A stretch of 64,000 bases of DNA from Martinezella miluonensis (GTDB taxonomy: Bacteria; Pseudomonadota; Alphaproteobacteria; Rhizobiales; Rhizobiaceae): positions 31,427 through 95,426 of the forward strand of contig NZ_FMAH01000028.1 of assembly GCF_900094545.1 (NCBI RefSeq), given 5' to 3'. Below are positions 54,086 through 63,389 of the stretch, one piece after another (positions within the stretch are counted from its first letter, which is position 1; the number at the start of each line of letters is the position of its first letter). The notes below the pieces were generated by a model. That model was given only the letters and a program-made list of their open reading frames with translations, had not been told where the DNA came from and ran no database searches. The position numbers and the translations under genes were made by a program.

Positions 54086-54156
54086 CTTCCGCCGGCGACG
54101 GCATCATCGAGTTCGCTGGCCTCATCGCCAAGGGTGGCAATGACTTTGGAACCTAA
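54031..54156 (+). CDS. Leader micro-ORF, 41 residues, overlaps first GT gene
   Basis: A 41-codon frame starting MSMNSVLESGTLARALADAS and ending GGNDFGT. GGAGAAG at 54021-54027 is correctly spaced. Its last 17 bases overlap the GT2 start at 54140, so translation of the two is probably linked. The counterpart in leader copy 2 aligns without gaps over 25 residues (about 11 identical, with V/I, L/F and E/K exchanges). Differences fall mostly at first and second codon positions, which is weak support for protein-level selection, so a leader or RNA role is as likely as a functional peptide. Confidence 0.5.
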   Translation: MSMNSVLESGTLARALADASAGDGIIEFAGLIAKGGNDFGT

Positions 54157-55141
54157 GCGAAGTGCCACGGTTGCGGTGGTCGTGCCGATGTTCAACGCCG
54201 AACGAACGATCGGCGCAACCTTGGCCAGCATCTGCCAACAGACACATCAGGCGCTTGACATCATCATTGTCGATGATGGCTCGTCGGATCGATCGCTATC
54301 AATCGCAACCGAATATGCGAAGCAGGATCCCCGAATCCGGATCCTTCGGCAGGCCAACAGCGGCGTTGCTGCGGCACGCAACAATGGTGCGGCTGCGACC
54401 GATGCGGAATTTCTGGCATTCATCGATGCCGACGATCTCTGGGCTCCGTCGAAGATCGCCCTTCAGTGGCAAGCTCTTGACGAGGGTGGGCCGTCGGTTG
54501 GATTGGCGTATTGCTGGTACGCGCTCATCGACGAGCATAGCCGCGTATTTTCGCTCCATAATCGGCCGAACCACGAAGGACATGTGCTTCAACGCATGTG
54601 CAGAAACAATTTCGTCGGGAACGGCAGTTCGATGCTCATGCGTCGTTCCGCATTCGAGGAAGCCGGGCAGTTCGACCCGTCCTTGAGGGCCCGCAACGCC
54701 CAGGGCTGCGAGGATCTACTGATCTGTCTCAGAATTGCGGAGAGCTACGAATTCCGCGTCATACAGCAACATCTGGTCGGCTATCGCATGACGAACACGA
54801 ACATGTCGAGTGACGTCAAGCGGATGCTCTCCTCGTGCGAAATCGTCCTTGCCGAGTATCGCAGGAAATATCCTCAATATGGCAGCGACCTCGACGCCCA
54901 TTTGGTCGACATGATTCACTGGCTCGTCGTGAGAGCGTTTGTCAGCGGTCGATTTTTCGACGGCTGTGATCTGTTGGGGCGATTTTTGGCGTTGGAGCCA
55001 CGCCTGGCGATTTCCAGCCTGCCCAACATGCTGGACGTGTATTGCCGCGCCAGGCTGGTTCCCGATTGGCTCAAGGCCCGTTTAAGGGGGTTGCGAAGAA
55101 ACGCGGAGTTGCGGCCCCTTTATACGGAGACGATCCAGTGA
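54140..55141 (+). CDS. GT2-family glycosyltransferase
   Basis: About 333 residues, GT-A fold: VAVVVPMFNAERTIGATLAS, IIIVDDGSSDRS, RNNGAAATDAEFLAFIDADD with the DxD metal site, and QGCEDLLICLRIAE with the general-base region. Start ATG 54140 follows AGGGTGG and overlaps the leader micro-ORF. It is the first gene of the six-gene plus-strand operon; the ABC exporter gene starts within its stop (GTGA). Donor and acceptor unknown. Confidence 0.86.
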   Translation: MTLEPKRSATVAVVVPMFNAERTIGATLASICQQTHQALDIIIVDDGSSDRSLSIATEYAKQDPRIRILRQANSGVAAARNNGAAATDAEFLAFIDADDLWAPSKIALQWQALDEGGPSVGLAYCWYALIDEHSRVFSLHNRPNHEGHVLQRMCRNNFVGNGSSMLMRRSAFEEAGQFDPSLRARNAQGCEDLLICLRIAESYEFRVIQQHLVGYRMTNTNMSSDVKRMLSSCEIVLAEYRRKYPQYGSDLDAHLVDMIHWLVVRAFVSGRFFDGCDLLGRFLALEPRLAISSLPNMLDVYCRARLVPDWLKARLRGLRRNAELRPLYTETIQ

Positions 55142-56961
55142 CGTCGGGCAGTTCCCTCCTCACGCGGCTGCGGCGGCTTTTCCGCCTGGCAGAGGCACCA
55201 ACTTGGGCTGGACCAACCATCATCGGGCTCGGCCTCGCCGCGGCGGTCCTCGAGGGTGCTGGGCTCTTTCTTTTCATTCCTCTCATCCAGAGCCTGGGTG
55301 CTGCTGCGACGCAGGAGGGGGAATGGCAGCGAATTTTCGACCGTCTTCTGGCGCCTGTTCCACAGGGCCATCTGACGGCCTTCCTGGTGGGTGTGCTGTG
55401 TGTCAGCATCCTCCTCAAGAATGCCGTCCATCTCGTCAATACCTGGGTGACCCGGTATGTCGACGGTCTCGTTGCGCATCGGCTGAGAGCAAGGGTCTTC
55501 GACCAGACGATCAGCTCGTGCATCGACTACAGGGTGGAAAACAGACGCTCTGATATCATCACGACAATTGCCAACAACACCTGGAAGGTCAGTCAGGCGT
55601 TGAGCCTCGCTTATCGTTTGATGATCTGCTTCTGCACCTTCATCGTCTTCATGCTGCTGATGCTCCTGATTTCCGTCCGGCTGACGTTTTTCTCTATGAT
55701 GTTCCTTCTCTTCGGAGCCATGGCCATTCGCCTGGCCACGCGCCGCGCAGACGAGACCGGCAAGGCCGTTGTCGAAGAAAACAAGCAGTTCGGTTTGAGG
55801 ATGTGGGAGAGCATCAACGCGTTGCAATTGATCCGCGCTTTCGCCCAGGAAAACTATGAACGCGATCGCTTCCGGAAGACCTCCGACAATGTGCGTCGAC
55901 GCCTCCTGAAGCTCGATATGCTATGGGCAACGCCCGGGCCTATCTCGGAAATCTCGATCACAATTCTGATCGGCGTGCTGGTTCTCGTCGCTCAATCCGT
56001 GGGCTTGGGCATTGCTGCGCTGGCCGCGTTTCTCTCGCTGCTATACCGTCTTCAAGGCCCAACCCGGGAACTGCTGCAGTCGAAGATCGCGCTCGACGGG
56101 CTCGCCGGCAGCATCGACGACGTCGAAGACTTCCTCCGCGCGACAGAGAGGCCTTTTCTCCCGGAGGGGCATGTGCAGGCGCCCGCCTTCAGAAAGGCCG
56201 TCGAATTCCGCAATGTCTCCTTCCGCTACGCGCCCGGCCAGCCACTGGCGCTGGAGGACGTCTCCTTCAGTATTCCCGCAGGCAAGACCACTGCGATCGT
56301 CGGGGAGTCGGGGGCAGGAAAATCCACAGTGATGGCGCTGCTCTTTCGCTTCATGGATCCGACTTCAGGCGAGATCCTCGCGGATGGTGCCCCCCTCCCA
56401 GAATTCGATCTTCGCAGCTGGCGCAAGCGCCTGTCGTTGATGTCGCAGGAGGTCCATCTCTTCAATGACACGATTTCAGCCAATATCGCCTATGGTGATC
56501 TGGGGGCCAGCGCGGCCGAGATAGGCAGGGCCGCCGAAATCGCCAAGGCGGACGATTTCATCCGGCTGCTTCCGGATGGCTACGGGACACGGATCGGCGA
56601 CCAGGGAATGCGTCTTTCGGGCGGGCAAAGGCAGCGCGTAGCGCTCGCCCGAACGATCCTTCGAAATCCCGATATTCTGCTCCTGGATGAGGCGACCAAC
56701 GCGCTCGACGCCGAAACCGAACAGGCGTTTCAGCTCGCGCTCGACGAGTACTCGCATAACCGTACCGTTGTCGTGATCGCTCACCGGCTCTCGACCGTTC
56801 TGGCGGCCGATCAGATCATCGTGATGACAAAGGGTCGAGTGGTCGAGGCCGGTTCCCCGGATGAACTCTTCAAACGGCAGGGACATTTTTCCAGGCTCCA
56901 CGAATTTCAGCACGGCCGCCGCGATGGCCGGGAGTTGGGTGATGAGTTACAAGCTTATTGA
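55138..56961 (+). CDS. MsbA-like ABC exporter (membrane domain plus ATPase)
   Basis: About 607 residues. The membrane domain has around six spans (GLAAAVLEGAGLFLFIPLIQ; LMICFCTFIVFMLLMLLISV; ISITILIGVLVLVAQSVGLG). The ATPase has Walker A GESGAGKST, signature LSGGQRQRVALARTIL, Walker B ILLLDEATNALD and H-loop VVIAHRLSTV. A homodimer would flip a lipid-linked glycan or export a product made by the neighbouring transferases. GTG 55138 overlaps the GT2 stop; GGAG lies upstream. Its 3' end overlaps the next gene by 20 bases. Confidence 0.9.
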   Translation: MTSGSSLLTRLRRLFRLAEAPTWAGPTIIGLGLAAAVLEGAGLFLFIPLIQSLGAAATQEGEWQRIFDRLLAPVPQGHLTAFLVGVLCVSILLKNAVHLVNTWVTRYVDGLVAHRLRARVFDQTISSCIDYRVENRRSDIITTIANNTWKVSQALSLAYRLMICFCTFIVFMLLMLLISVRLTFFSMMFLLFGAMAIRLATRRADETGKAVVEENKQFGLRMWESINALQLIRAFAQENYERDRFRKTSDNVRRRLLKLDMLWATPGPISEISITILIGVLVLVAQSVGLGIAALAAFLSLLYRLQGPTRELLQSKIALDGLAGSIDDVEDFLRATERPFLPEGHVQAPAFRKAVEFRNVSFRYAPGQPLALEDVSFSIPAGKTTAIVGESGAGKSTVMALLFRFMDPTSGEILADGAPLPEFDLRSWRKRLSLMSQEVHLFNDTISANIAYGDLGASAAEIGRAAEIAKADDFIRLLPDGYGTRIGDQGMRLSGGQRQRVALARTILRNPDILLLDEATNALDAETEQAFQLALDEYSHNRTVVVIAHRLSTVLAADQIIVMTKGRVVEAGSPDELFKRQGHFSRLHEFQHGRRDGRELGDELQAY

Positions 56962-58165
56962 TATCGAGTTGTCGGAGCCCTTGACGCCGATCGAACTCTC
57001 GACCGAACAGACCGGTGTCGGCTTGATCGCGCGATGGCGAGGCCGGCTGATCGCATTTGAAATGATCGAGCGGCCAGCCGGATCGACGCTGTCGGTCGAA
57101 AGCCTGAAAGCTCTTGCCGACGAGCGCTTTGCGGAGCGCATTCTCGTTGTAAAGCTCGAAGAGGAGCTGAGGACACGGCTGCCGACGAAGGACGCGCCGC
57201 TGCCGAACCTCAGCATCGCCATCTGCACCAAAGACCGCGCCCAACGTCTTTCCCGGTTGCTGCGCTCGCTCGATCGGGTCCGGGCTGGCGCCGCCTTCCA
57301 GTTCGTTGAAATCATCGTGGTCGATAATGCTTCGGTGGATACGTCCACGCGCGAGGCCGTCGAAAGTTTCCCGGATATCCGCTACGTTTTCGAACCGAAG
57401 GCTGGACTGGATTTTGCCCGAAACGCCGCCCTTCATGGAGCCCGGGGCGATATCATTGCCTATCTGGATGATGACGTCGTGGTGGACCGCAATTGGCTTG
57501 CGGGTCTTGCCAAGGCGTGCCGCGACAATCCCGGCGTCGGCGGCTTCACGGGCCTCGTACTGCCGTTTCGGCTCGATACACAGGCGCAGATCTTCTTCGA
57601 GCGACGTGGAGGGTTTGGCCGCGGCTTTGCCCGAAGGGAGTTTCATAAGGCTCGCTTTGACAACCCGCTCCATCCCGTCGGGGCCGGCGTTCTCGGCGCC
57701 GGCTGCAACATGGCCTTTGACCGCGCGTTGCTGATCGAGCTTGGCGGTTTCGACGAGGCGCTCGATACGGGAGCACCACTACCCGGAGGCGGCGATCTCG
57801 ATATTTTTTACCGCGTTCTGCGCTCCGGACGCCCGATGATCTATGAGCCGGAATATGCCGTTTATCACGAGCATCGCGAAACCATTCCACAGCTCAGACG
57901 GCAATACTGGACCTGGGGTCTCGGCATGATGGCCTTTCTCGTCAAAAGCTATCGCACCGACGATGAAATGCGAGCGCGTCATCGCGCCATGGTCCGGTGG
58001 TGGTTCTTCGACCAGCTGAAGGCACTTGCTCGCGCCGCACGCCGGCTTCGCGGCCATGACCTGCGTTTCGGCATAGCGGAGCTGTGGGGCGGAATCTACG
58101 GCCTTGCCGGCGAGTATGATCGCTCACGCGCCCGCATCAGGTCGATCCGGGAGCGCAATCCATGA
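56942..58165 (+). CDS. GT2-family glycosyltransferase with N-terminal extension (paralogue A)
   Basis: About 407 residues. An N-terminal region of about 90 residues without recognised motifs precedes the GT2 domain: LSIAICTKDRAQRLSRLLRS, VEIIVVDNAS, IIAYLDDDVVVDRNWL with the DDD metal site, GFTGLVLPFRLDT and GGGDLDIFYRVL. It shares order and motifs with the next gene (GFTGLVLP-RLDT is nearly identical), so the two are tandem duplicates. The next gene starts in its stop as ATGA. Confidence 0.86.
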   Translation: MSYKLIDIELSEPLTPIELSTEQTGVGLIARWRGRLIAFEMIERPAGSTLSVESLKALADERFAERILVVKLEEELRTRLPTKDAPLPNLSIAICTKDRAQRLSRLLRSLDRVRAGAAFQFVEIIVVDNASVDTSTREAVESFPDIRYVFEPKAGLDFARNAALHGARGDIIAYLDDDVVVDRNWLAGLAKACRDNPGVGGFTGLVLPFRLDTQAQIFFERRGGFGRGFARREFHKARFDNPLHPVGAGVLGAGCNMAFDRALLIELGGFDEALDTGAPLPGGGDLDIFYRVLRSGRPMIYEPEYAVYHEHRETIPQLRRQYWTWGLGMMAFLVKSYRTDDEMRARHRAMVRWWFFDQLKALARAARRLRGHDLRFGIAELWGGIYGLAGEYDRSRARIRSIRERNP

Positions 58166-59472
58166 CTACGGAACGTTTTGAGGTCAGGCATGTCGATCTT
58201 GCAGCTGCCGATAGCGGCAGCGATCGCGAGCCCGCATTGTCGATCTTCTGGTGGAAAGACCTGCCGCTTGGAGCGCGAGCCTCTCTGGAGGACGAGCTAC
58301 CTTACGGGACCTCTCAGTTGCGCCAGCTGACCGCCGAATATGCGGCTGCCCAGTTGGAAGCGCGCAGCATCGGGCTAGGCGCACCGTTGCGAGCCTCCTA
58401 TGAAGGATGGCCAAAGCCTGCGCTCTCGCTGGAGGCCGCGCTTGAAGCGGAAAATCTGGTGGAAGCCCTCGAAGCGTTCGCAACCCCATCCTCCGCTCCG
58501 GCACATAATATCTCCGTGGTCATCTGCACCCGCGACCGAGGTCCGGCTCTGAGCAAATGCCTAAGCAGCCTGGCAGCACAACGCAGCGCTCCCGGTGAGG
58601 TCGTCATCGTCGACAATTCCCAAGACGGGAATGCTAGGGATGTCTGCGGGCAATTCCCCGATTTTCGCTATGTCCATGAGCCCCACGCCGGCTTGAGCCG
58701 GGCCAGAAACACCGGTGTTCAGACAAGCCGGTTTGATATCATCGCCTTTACCGACGACGACGTCGAAGCCCATCCGGGCTGGACGGCAGAGATCGCGCGT
58801 GCCTTTGCGGAACGGGACGTTGAGGCGTTCACCGGTCTTGTGCTGCCGGCGCGTCTCGATACGGCCGCGCAATGCTGCTTTCAGTTCACCATGGGCGGGT
58901 TTGGCTCCACCTTCGTACCACTCGTCTTTGACGGGCGCTTCTTTGAAGAGACGCGGCCAAGCGGAGCGCATGTCTGGAAGATCGGCGCCGGTGCCAACAT
59001 GGCCTTTCGGCGATCGGTATTCGAGCGGGTCGGCCTGTTCGATGAACGTCTCGGCGCAGGAGCGGCAGGATGCTCCGAAGACTCCGAGCTTTGGTACCGA
59101 CTGCTGGCGGCCGGCGGAGCATGCCTCTACGAACCCCGGGCAGTCGTCTTCCACCACCACCGCAGCGACTGGCCCGGCCTCAAGCGGCAGATCAGAGCCT
59201 ACATGAAGGGCCATGTCGCGGCTCTGGTGACGCAGCGCGATAATTTCGGCGATCGCGGAAACATCGTGCGCATCGGCAAGCAACTGCCGGTCTATTTCGC
59301 CAAAACCTTCGTCAAGGCGCTTTTGGAAGGGCCGCCCGGCAGGCTCGGAATTTTGGCGGCCGAAGTACAGGGCTGGCTCGCCGGCCTGCAGTTTCTCCTG
59401 CGCTTCGGCTGGAGAATGCGGCGAACCCCGATGGGGGCTGCCGCGACTGCTGAAAAAGGAATACCGCGATGA
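58162..59472 (+). CDS. GT2-family glycosyltransferase with N-terminal extension (paralogue B)
   Basis: A 436-residue paralogue of the preceding gene: an N-terminal region of about 110 residues, then ISVVICTRDRGPALSKCLSS, VVIVDNSQDG, IIAFTDDDVEAHPGW, AFTGLVLPARLDT and GCSEDSELWYRLL. The domain order is the same but identity looks moderate, so the duplication is old and the two probably add different sugars. Coupled by ATGA at both ends to its neighbours. Confidence 0.86.
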   Translation: MTTERFEVRHVDLAAADSGSDREPALSIFWWKDLPLGARASLEDELPYGTSQLRQLTAEYAAAQLEARSIGLGAPLRASYEGWPKPALSLEAALEAENLVEALEAFATPSSAPAHNISVVICTRDRGPALSKCLSSLAAQRSAPGEVVIVDNSQDGNARDVCGQFPDFRYVHEPHAGLSRARNTGVQTSRFDIIAFTDDDVEAHPGWTAEIARAFAERDVEAFTGLVLPARLDTAAQCCFQFTMGGFGSTFVPLVFDGRFFEETRPSGAHVWKIGAGANMAFRRSVFERVGLFDERLGAGAAGCSEDSELWYRLLAAGGACLYEPRAVVFHHHRSDWPGLKRQIRAYMKGHVAALVTQRDNFGDRGNIVRIGKQLPVYFAKTFVKALLEGPPGRLGILAAEVQGWLAGLQFLLRFGWRMRRTPMGAAATAEKGIPR

Positions 59473-60209
59473 TCAAGAAAGCAACACTTGGCCAGTTTCT
59501 ATCCAGGAACCCGTATCCGAACGGATTGACGGATGGTCTGTTCTATCGCGAAAAGATGCGCGCCATCCATCGGGTCGCCCCGGCCGAGACTGGAGGCGCC
59601 GGACGGGTGTTGGAAATCGGCGGCGGCCGCAGCGGCCTTGCCAGCATCCTCTATCCAAAAGCCGAGATCGTCACGCTCGACATCGACCCGGAGCTGGGCG
59701 ACCATCAGCCTTCCTGGGCGAGATCGACCTTCATTTGCGGCGACGCCTGTTCGCTGCCGATGGATGACGACAGTTTTGACATCGTCACCATGTTCGATGT
59801 GCTGGAGCACATCGAGGATGATCGCCGCGCCGCCCAGGAGGCATTGCGGGTCGTGCGGCCGGGCGGCTATGTCCTGATCTCCACCCCTGAGGTCAACTGG
59901 CATTACCCCTATTTCAGCGTCATGAAACGCCATTGTCCGCATGAAAGCGAGCTGATGCGCGAGTGGGGTCACGTCAGGCGGGGATACAGGGATCCGGAAC
60001 TTGCAGCACTTTTCGAAAGGCGCCCGGAAAAGCGGGCTACATTCATCAACGCCGCCACTGCTTTCTTCCATGACGTCTCGTTTTCCCGCCTCGGGCGGCG
60101 TCGCCGCAAGGTACTCTATGCGCTGGCGGCGCCCGTGACCTTCCTCGGTTACTTAATGCACCGGCCGTCCACGCGTGGCACCGAGACGGCCTTTGCTTGG
60201 CGCAAATGA
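59469..60209 (+). CDS. Class I SAM-dependent methyltransferase
   Basis: A 246-residue protein with the class I motifs: RVLEIGGGRSGLASILYP (motif I), IVTLDIDPE, FICGDACSLPMDDDSFDIVTMFDVLEHI and ALRVVRPGGYVLISTPE. It probably methylates a sugar or lipid-linked intermediate in this operon. The C-terminus has a hydrophobic stretch (ALAAPVTFLGYLM) that may touch the membrane. ATGA overlaps at both ends. Confidence 0.85.
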   Translation: MIKKATLGQFLSRNPYPNGLTDGLFYREKMRAIHRVAPAETGGAGRVLEIGGGRSGLASILYPKAEIVTLDIDPELGDHQPSWARSTFICGDACSLPMDDDSFDIVTMFDVLEHIEDDRRAAQEALRVVRPGGYVLISTPEVNWHYPYFSVMKRHCPHESELMREWGHVRRGYRDPELAALFERRPEKRATFINAATAFFHDVSFSRLGRRRRKVLYALAAPVTFLGYLMHRPSTRGTETAFAWRK

Positions 60210-61435
60210 CGGGCCACTCGACGCCAAAAGTGATCGCCCTCTTCCCGTGGGGCGACGTGATTGAAGAGTTTCTTGAGCCGATTGGGCTTGAGCTCAGTGA
60301 TTTTGTCGAGCGGATGACAGGAGGTTGGCTATTTGGCTATGCGGCCGCGCTGGGTTCGGTAGGCTACAAGCCAATTATCGTCTGCGCATCCGAGCGGGTG
60401 ACCAAGATTGAGTGCTACGAGCATCCCGGCACAGGCACACCGATCTGGGTCGCGCCGGCAAGGCGGTCCCGTCAAGGCCATTCTCCTGCCGCCTATAGCC
60501 TGCGGCGCTGGTCTGCAACGCCGGTTTCAGCCTTCCGCGAGATTCTTTCCCGCTCCAAATGCGATCTGCTGCTCGCCCAGGAATATGAATATACGCGCTT
60601 CGACGCGCTGGCATGGCTGGCGCGCGGCTTAAACGTTCCTCTCTATGCCACCTTTCAGGGAGGCGACCGCACGCTGTCCTGGATCGAGGCCGTAGCGAGG
60701 CAGCTTTCCCTGCGCGCGTGCCGCGGCCTGATCGTCGCTTCCTCCGCAGAGCGCAGCCGCCTTGCCAAGACCTATCCGCGCATTGCCCCAAATATTGCGG
60801 ATATTCCAAATCCCCTCGATACCCGGGAATGGCAGGCGACGGATCGTGGCGAGGCGCGAACCAGTCTCGGCCTGCCGCAGGATTGCTTCATCGTCCTCAA
60901 TCACGGGCGCATCGACATCCGCCGCAAGGGGCTCGATGTTCTACTGGAGGCTTGGGCACGCTTCGCCGACAATCCTGCCAGCCAATTGGTGATCATTGGT
61001 TCGGGCCAGGACAGCGAGGCGTTTGCAAAGCTGCTTCGTGAAAGCGGCCCGTCGAATGTGCAATGGCTTTCCAGCTACACGACGGACCGGACATTGATCC
61101 GGCGCTGGCTGTCGGCAGCGGACATCTATGTCACGGCTTCCCGTGTCGAGGGCATGCCGGTTGCGCCATTGGAAGCCATGGCCTGTGGTCTTCCCGTCAT
61201 CGCTTCGGATGCGCAAGGCTTGCCGGATATTTTAGCCGACGGCGAAGCCTCGGGCGGCCTGATGGTAAGACAGGAGCAGCCGGAGGAAATTGTGCGCGCC
61301 CTGGTAAGATTGAAAGACGACAACTCGCTTCGAGCGCGGCTTGGCGCGGCCGCCAGAAGGCGGGTGACGGAAAAGTTCTCGATCGAAGCGGTTGGCGCCG
61401 CTCTCGATGATTTTCTGACGGCGACAAGTAGGTAA
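60206..61435 (+). CDS. GT4-family glycosyltransferase
   Basis: About 409 residues, GT-B fold: IVLNHGRIDIRRKGLDVLLE with the donor-domain strand, LVIIGSGQDSEAFAKLL, and VTASRVEGMPVAPLEAMACG carrying the EX7E acid pair. ATG 60206 overlaps the methyltransferase stop (ATGA); the frame is open slightly further upstream. It is the last gene of the plus-strand operon and converges on galE with only a three-base gap. Confidence 0.85.
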   Translation: MTGHSTPKVIALFPWGDVIEEFLEPIGLELSDFVERMTGGWLFGYAAALGSVGYKPIIVCASERVTKIECYEHPGTGTPIWVAPARRSRQGHSPAAYSLRRWSATPVSAFREILSRSKCDLLLAQEYEYTRFDALAWLARGLNVPLYATFQGGDRTLSWIEAVARQLSLRACRGLIVASSAERSRLAKTYPRIAPNIADIPNPLDTREWQATDRGEARTSLGLPQDCFIVLNHGRIDIRRKGLDVLLEAWARFADNPASQLVIIGSGQDSEAFAKLLRESGPSNVQWLSSYTTDRTLIRRWLSAADIYVTASRVEGMPVAPLEAMACGLPVIASDAQGLPDILADGEASGGLMVRQEQPEEIVRALVRLKDDNSLRARLGAAARRRVTEKFSIEAVGAALDDFLTATSR

Positions 61436-61438
61436 GCA

Positions 61439-62413
61439 TCACATCCGGCTGCGATACCAGGCAAGCGCCGTGTCGATGATCCTGTCGATGCTGGAATGTC
61501 TGGGCACCCATCCAAGCTCCGCTTCTGCCTTGCCGGCCGCAGCGACGAGCGCCGGTGGATCGCCGGCTCTGCGGGGACCATAGGCAACGGGAAGGCTTTG
61601 CCCGGAAATGCGGCCGACGGCATCGACCAATTCCTTCACAGTCGTTCCGTTGCCGGTACCGAGGTTGTAGACATGCACTCCCTCATCCCGCAACAGCTTC
61701 TCTCCGCCAAGGACATGAGCCTGCGCGAGATCGCTGACGTGGATATAGTCACGGACGGCGGTGCCGTCGCGCGTGTCAAAGTCGGTGCCGTTGATGGTAA
61801 AGGTCTGGCCCGATCTGATCGCCGCTTCTATAGCGAGCGGAACGACATGTGTCTCGGGCTCGTGCCGTTCACCGATCTCGCCTTCGGGGTCGCAGCCGGC
61901 TGCATTGAAATATCGCAGCATCACCGCATTGAGACCGCGGGCACGCGAGAAATCTTCCACTATGCGTTCGATCATGAATTTCGACCATCCATAGGGGTTG
62001 ATCGGCCACTGCGGATGGGTCTCGTCGATCGGCGTACGCACCGGAATTCCATAGGAAGCGCAGGTGCTTGAAAAGATCAGCCTGTTGACACCGGCCTTCA
62101 GCATTTCCTCAATGAGCACCAAGGTCCCGAAACTATTGTTCCGGTAATAGAGTTCAGGGTATTCGACGGATTCGCCGACATAGGCATAAGCGGCGAAATG
62201 GGCCACGACATCGGGGCGGTACTGGCGCAGCGCTGCCGTGACTGCCCCGGCGTCGGCAATATCCCCCTCGACCAGCGGCCCCCATTTCACGGCGTCGCGC
62301 CAGCCGCGGGAGAGATTGTCGTAGGTGACGACCGACCACCCTGCCTCGGCGAACGCTTTGCAGCAATGCGAGCCGATATAACCGGCTCCCCCTGTGACGA
62401 GAACGATCTTCAT
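61439..62413 (-). CDS. galE: UDP-glucose 4-epimerase
   Basis: A 324-residue extended short-chain dehydrogenase. NAD site VTGGAGYIGSHCCKAF, DNLSRGW, AAYAYVGESVEYPELYY, the catalytic FSSTCASYG and YGWSK, and YNLGTGNGTTVKELVDAV are in the expected places for GalE/ExoB. It would supply UDP-galactose (or the 4-epimer of another UDP-sugar) for the glycan island. The start overlaps the upstream gene's stop (62410-62413). Confidence 0.92.
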   Translation of the reverse strand: MKIVLVTGGAGYIGSHCCKAFAEAGWSVVTYDNLSRGWRDAVKWGPLVEGDIADAGAVTAALRQYRPDVVAHFAAYAYVGESVEYPELYYRNNSFGTLVLIEEMLKAGVNRLIFSSTCASYGIPVRTPIDETHPQWPINPYGWSKFMIERIVEDFSRARGLNAVMLRYFNAAGCDPEGEIGERHEPETHVVPLAIEAAIRSGQTFTINGTDFDTRDGTAVRDYIHVSDLAQAHVLGGEKLLRDEGVHVYNLGTGNGTTVKELVDAVGRISGQSLPVAYGPRRAGDPPALVAAAGKAEAELGWVPRHSSIDRIIDTALAWYRSRM

Positions 62414-63384
62414 TCGGCGGCGATCGCCTGCGAACGGCCAGACGCCAGCAGGCTCTCAAAGTAAGCGATTGTTCTACCAAGTCCGGCCCGCAACTGAACC
62501 TTCGGCGTCCAGCCGAGCTCTCGCGTCGCGACCCCAATGTCCGGTTGCCTTTGCCTGGGATCATCGGCAGGCAGGGGCAGATATTTTACCGTCGACCGGC
62601 TTCCGGTCAGCTCTATGACGAGATTGGCAAGCTCCAGCATCGTAAACTCCGCCGGATTGCCAAGATTAATCGGCCCCGTCACCTCGTCCTTTGTTCCCAT
62701 CAGCCGCACCAGGCCGTCGATGAGGTCGTCGACATAGCAGAACGAGCGTGTCTGCTGGCCGCTGCCATAAACCGTTATCGGCTTGTTCTGAAGCGCCTGC
62801 ACGATGAAGTTGGAAATGACCCGGCCGTCATCCGGACGCATCCTTGGACCATAGGTGTTGAAGATGCGCGCCACCTTGATTTGGAGTCTATGCTGGCGCC
62901 AGTAATCGAAGAACAGGGTCTCGGCGCAACGCTTGCCCTCGTCATAGCAAGAGCGCGGCCCTATCGGGTTCACCCGGCCCCAATAACTCTCCTGTTGAGG
63001 ATGAATCTCGGGATCTCCATAGACTTCGGAGGTCGAGGCCTGAAGGATCTTGGCGCCGACCCGTTTGGCGAGGCCCAGCATATTGATCGCACCGTGGACG
63101 CTGGTCTTGGTCGTCTGTACCGGATCGAACTGGTAGTGAACCGGGCTCGCCGGACAAGCGAGATTATAAATCTCATCGACCTCCACATAGAGGGGAAAGG
63201 TGATGTCGTGGCGGATGATTTCAAAGGATCTGTTGTCCAGCAGATGCGAGACGTTGGTTTTACGTCCCGTAAAAAAGTTATCGACGCAAATAACCTCGTG
63301 TTTTTCCTTCAAAAGTCGTTCGCACAGAAATGAGCCGAGGAAACCTGCACCGCCAGTAACCAGAATTCGCTTTGTTTGCTGCAT
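62410..63384 (-). CDS. UDP-glucuronate decarboxylase-like (UXS) SDR enzyme
   Basis: A 324-residue extended SDR. VTGGAGFLGSFLCERL is the NAD site; VDNFFTGRKTNVSHL, YNLACPASPVHYQ, QASTSEVYGDP, CYDEGKRCAETL (YxxxK) and ARIFNTYGPRMRPDDGRVISNF match the UDP-glucuronic acid decarboxylase group, which yields UDP-xylose. dTDP-glucose dehydratases are the main alternative. ATG 63384 lies six bases after the stop of leader micro-ORF 2 and is favoured over the open frame running back to 63570. Operon with galE. Confidence 0.85.
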   Translation of the reverse strand: MQQTKRILVTGGAGFLGSFLCERLLKEKHEVICVDNFFTGRKTNVSHLLDNRSFEIIRHDITFPLYVEVDEIYNLACPASPVHYQFDPVQTTKTSVHGAINMLGLAKRVGAKILQASTSEVYGDPEIHPQQESYWGRVNPIGPRSCYDEGKRCAETLFFDYWRQHRLQIKVARIFNTYGPRMRPDDGRVISNFIVQALQNKPITVYGSGQQTRSFCYVDDLIDGLVRLMGTKDEVTGPINLGNPAEFTMLELANLVIELTGSRSTVKYLPLPADDPRQRQPDIGVATRELGWTPKVQLRAGLGRTIAYFESLLASGRSQAIAAE

Positions 63385-63389
63385 CCCGA

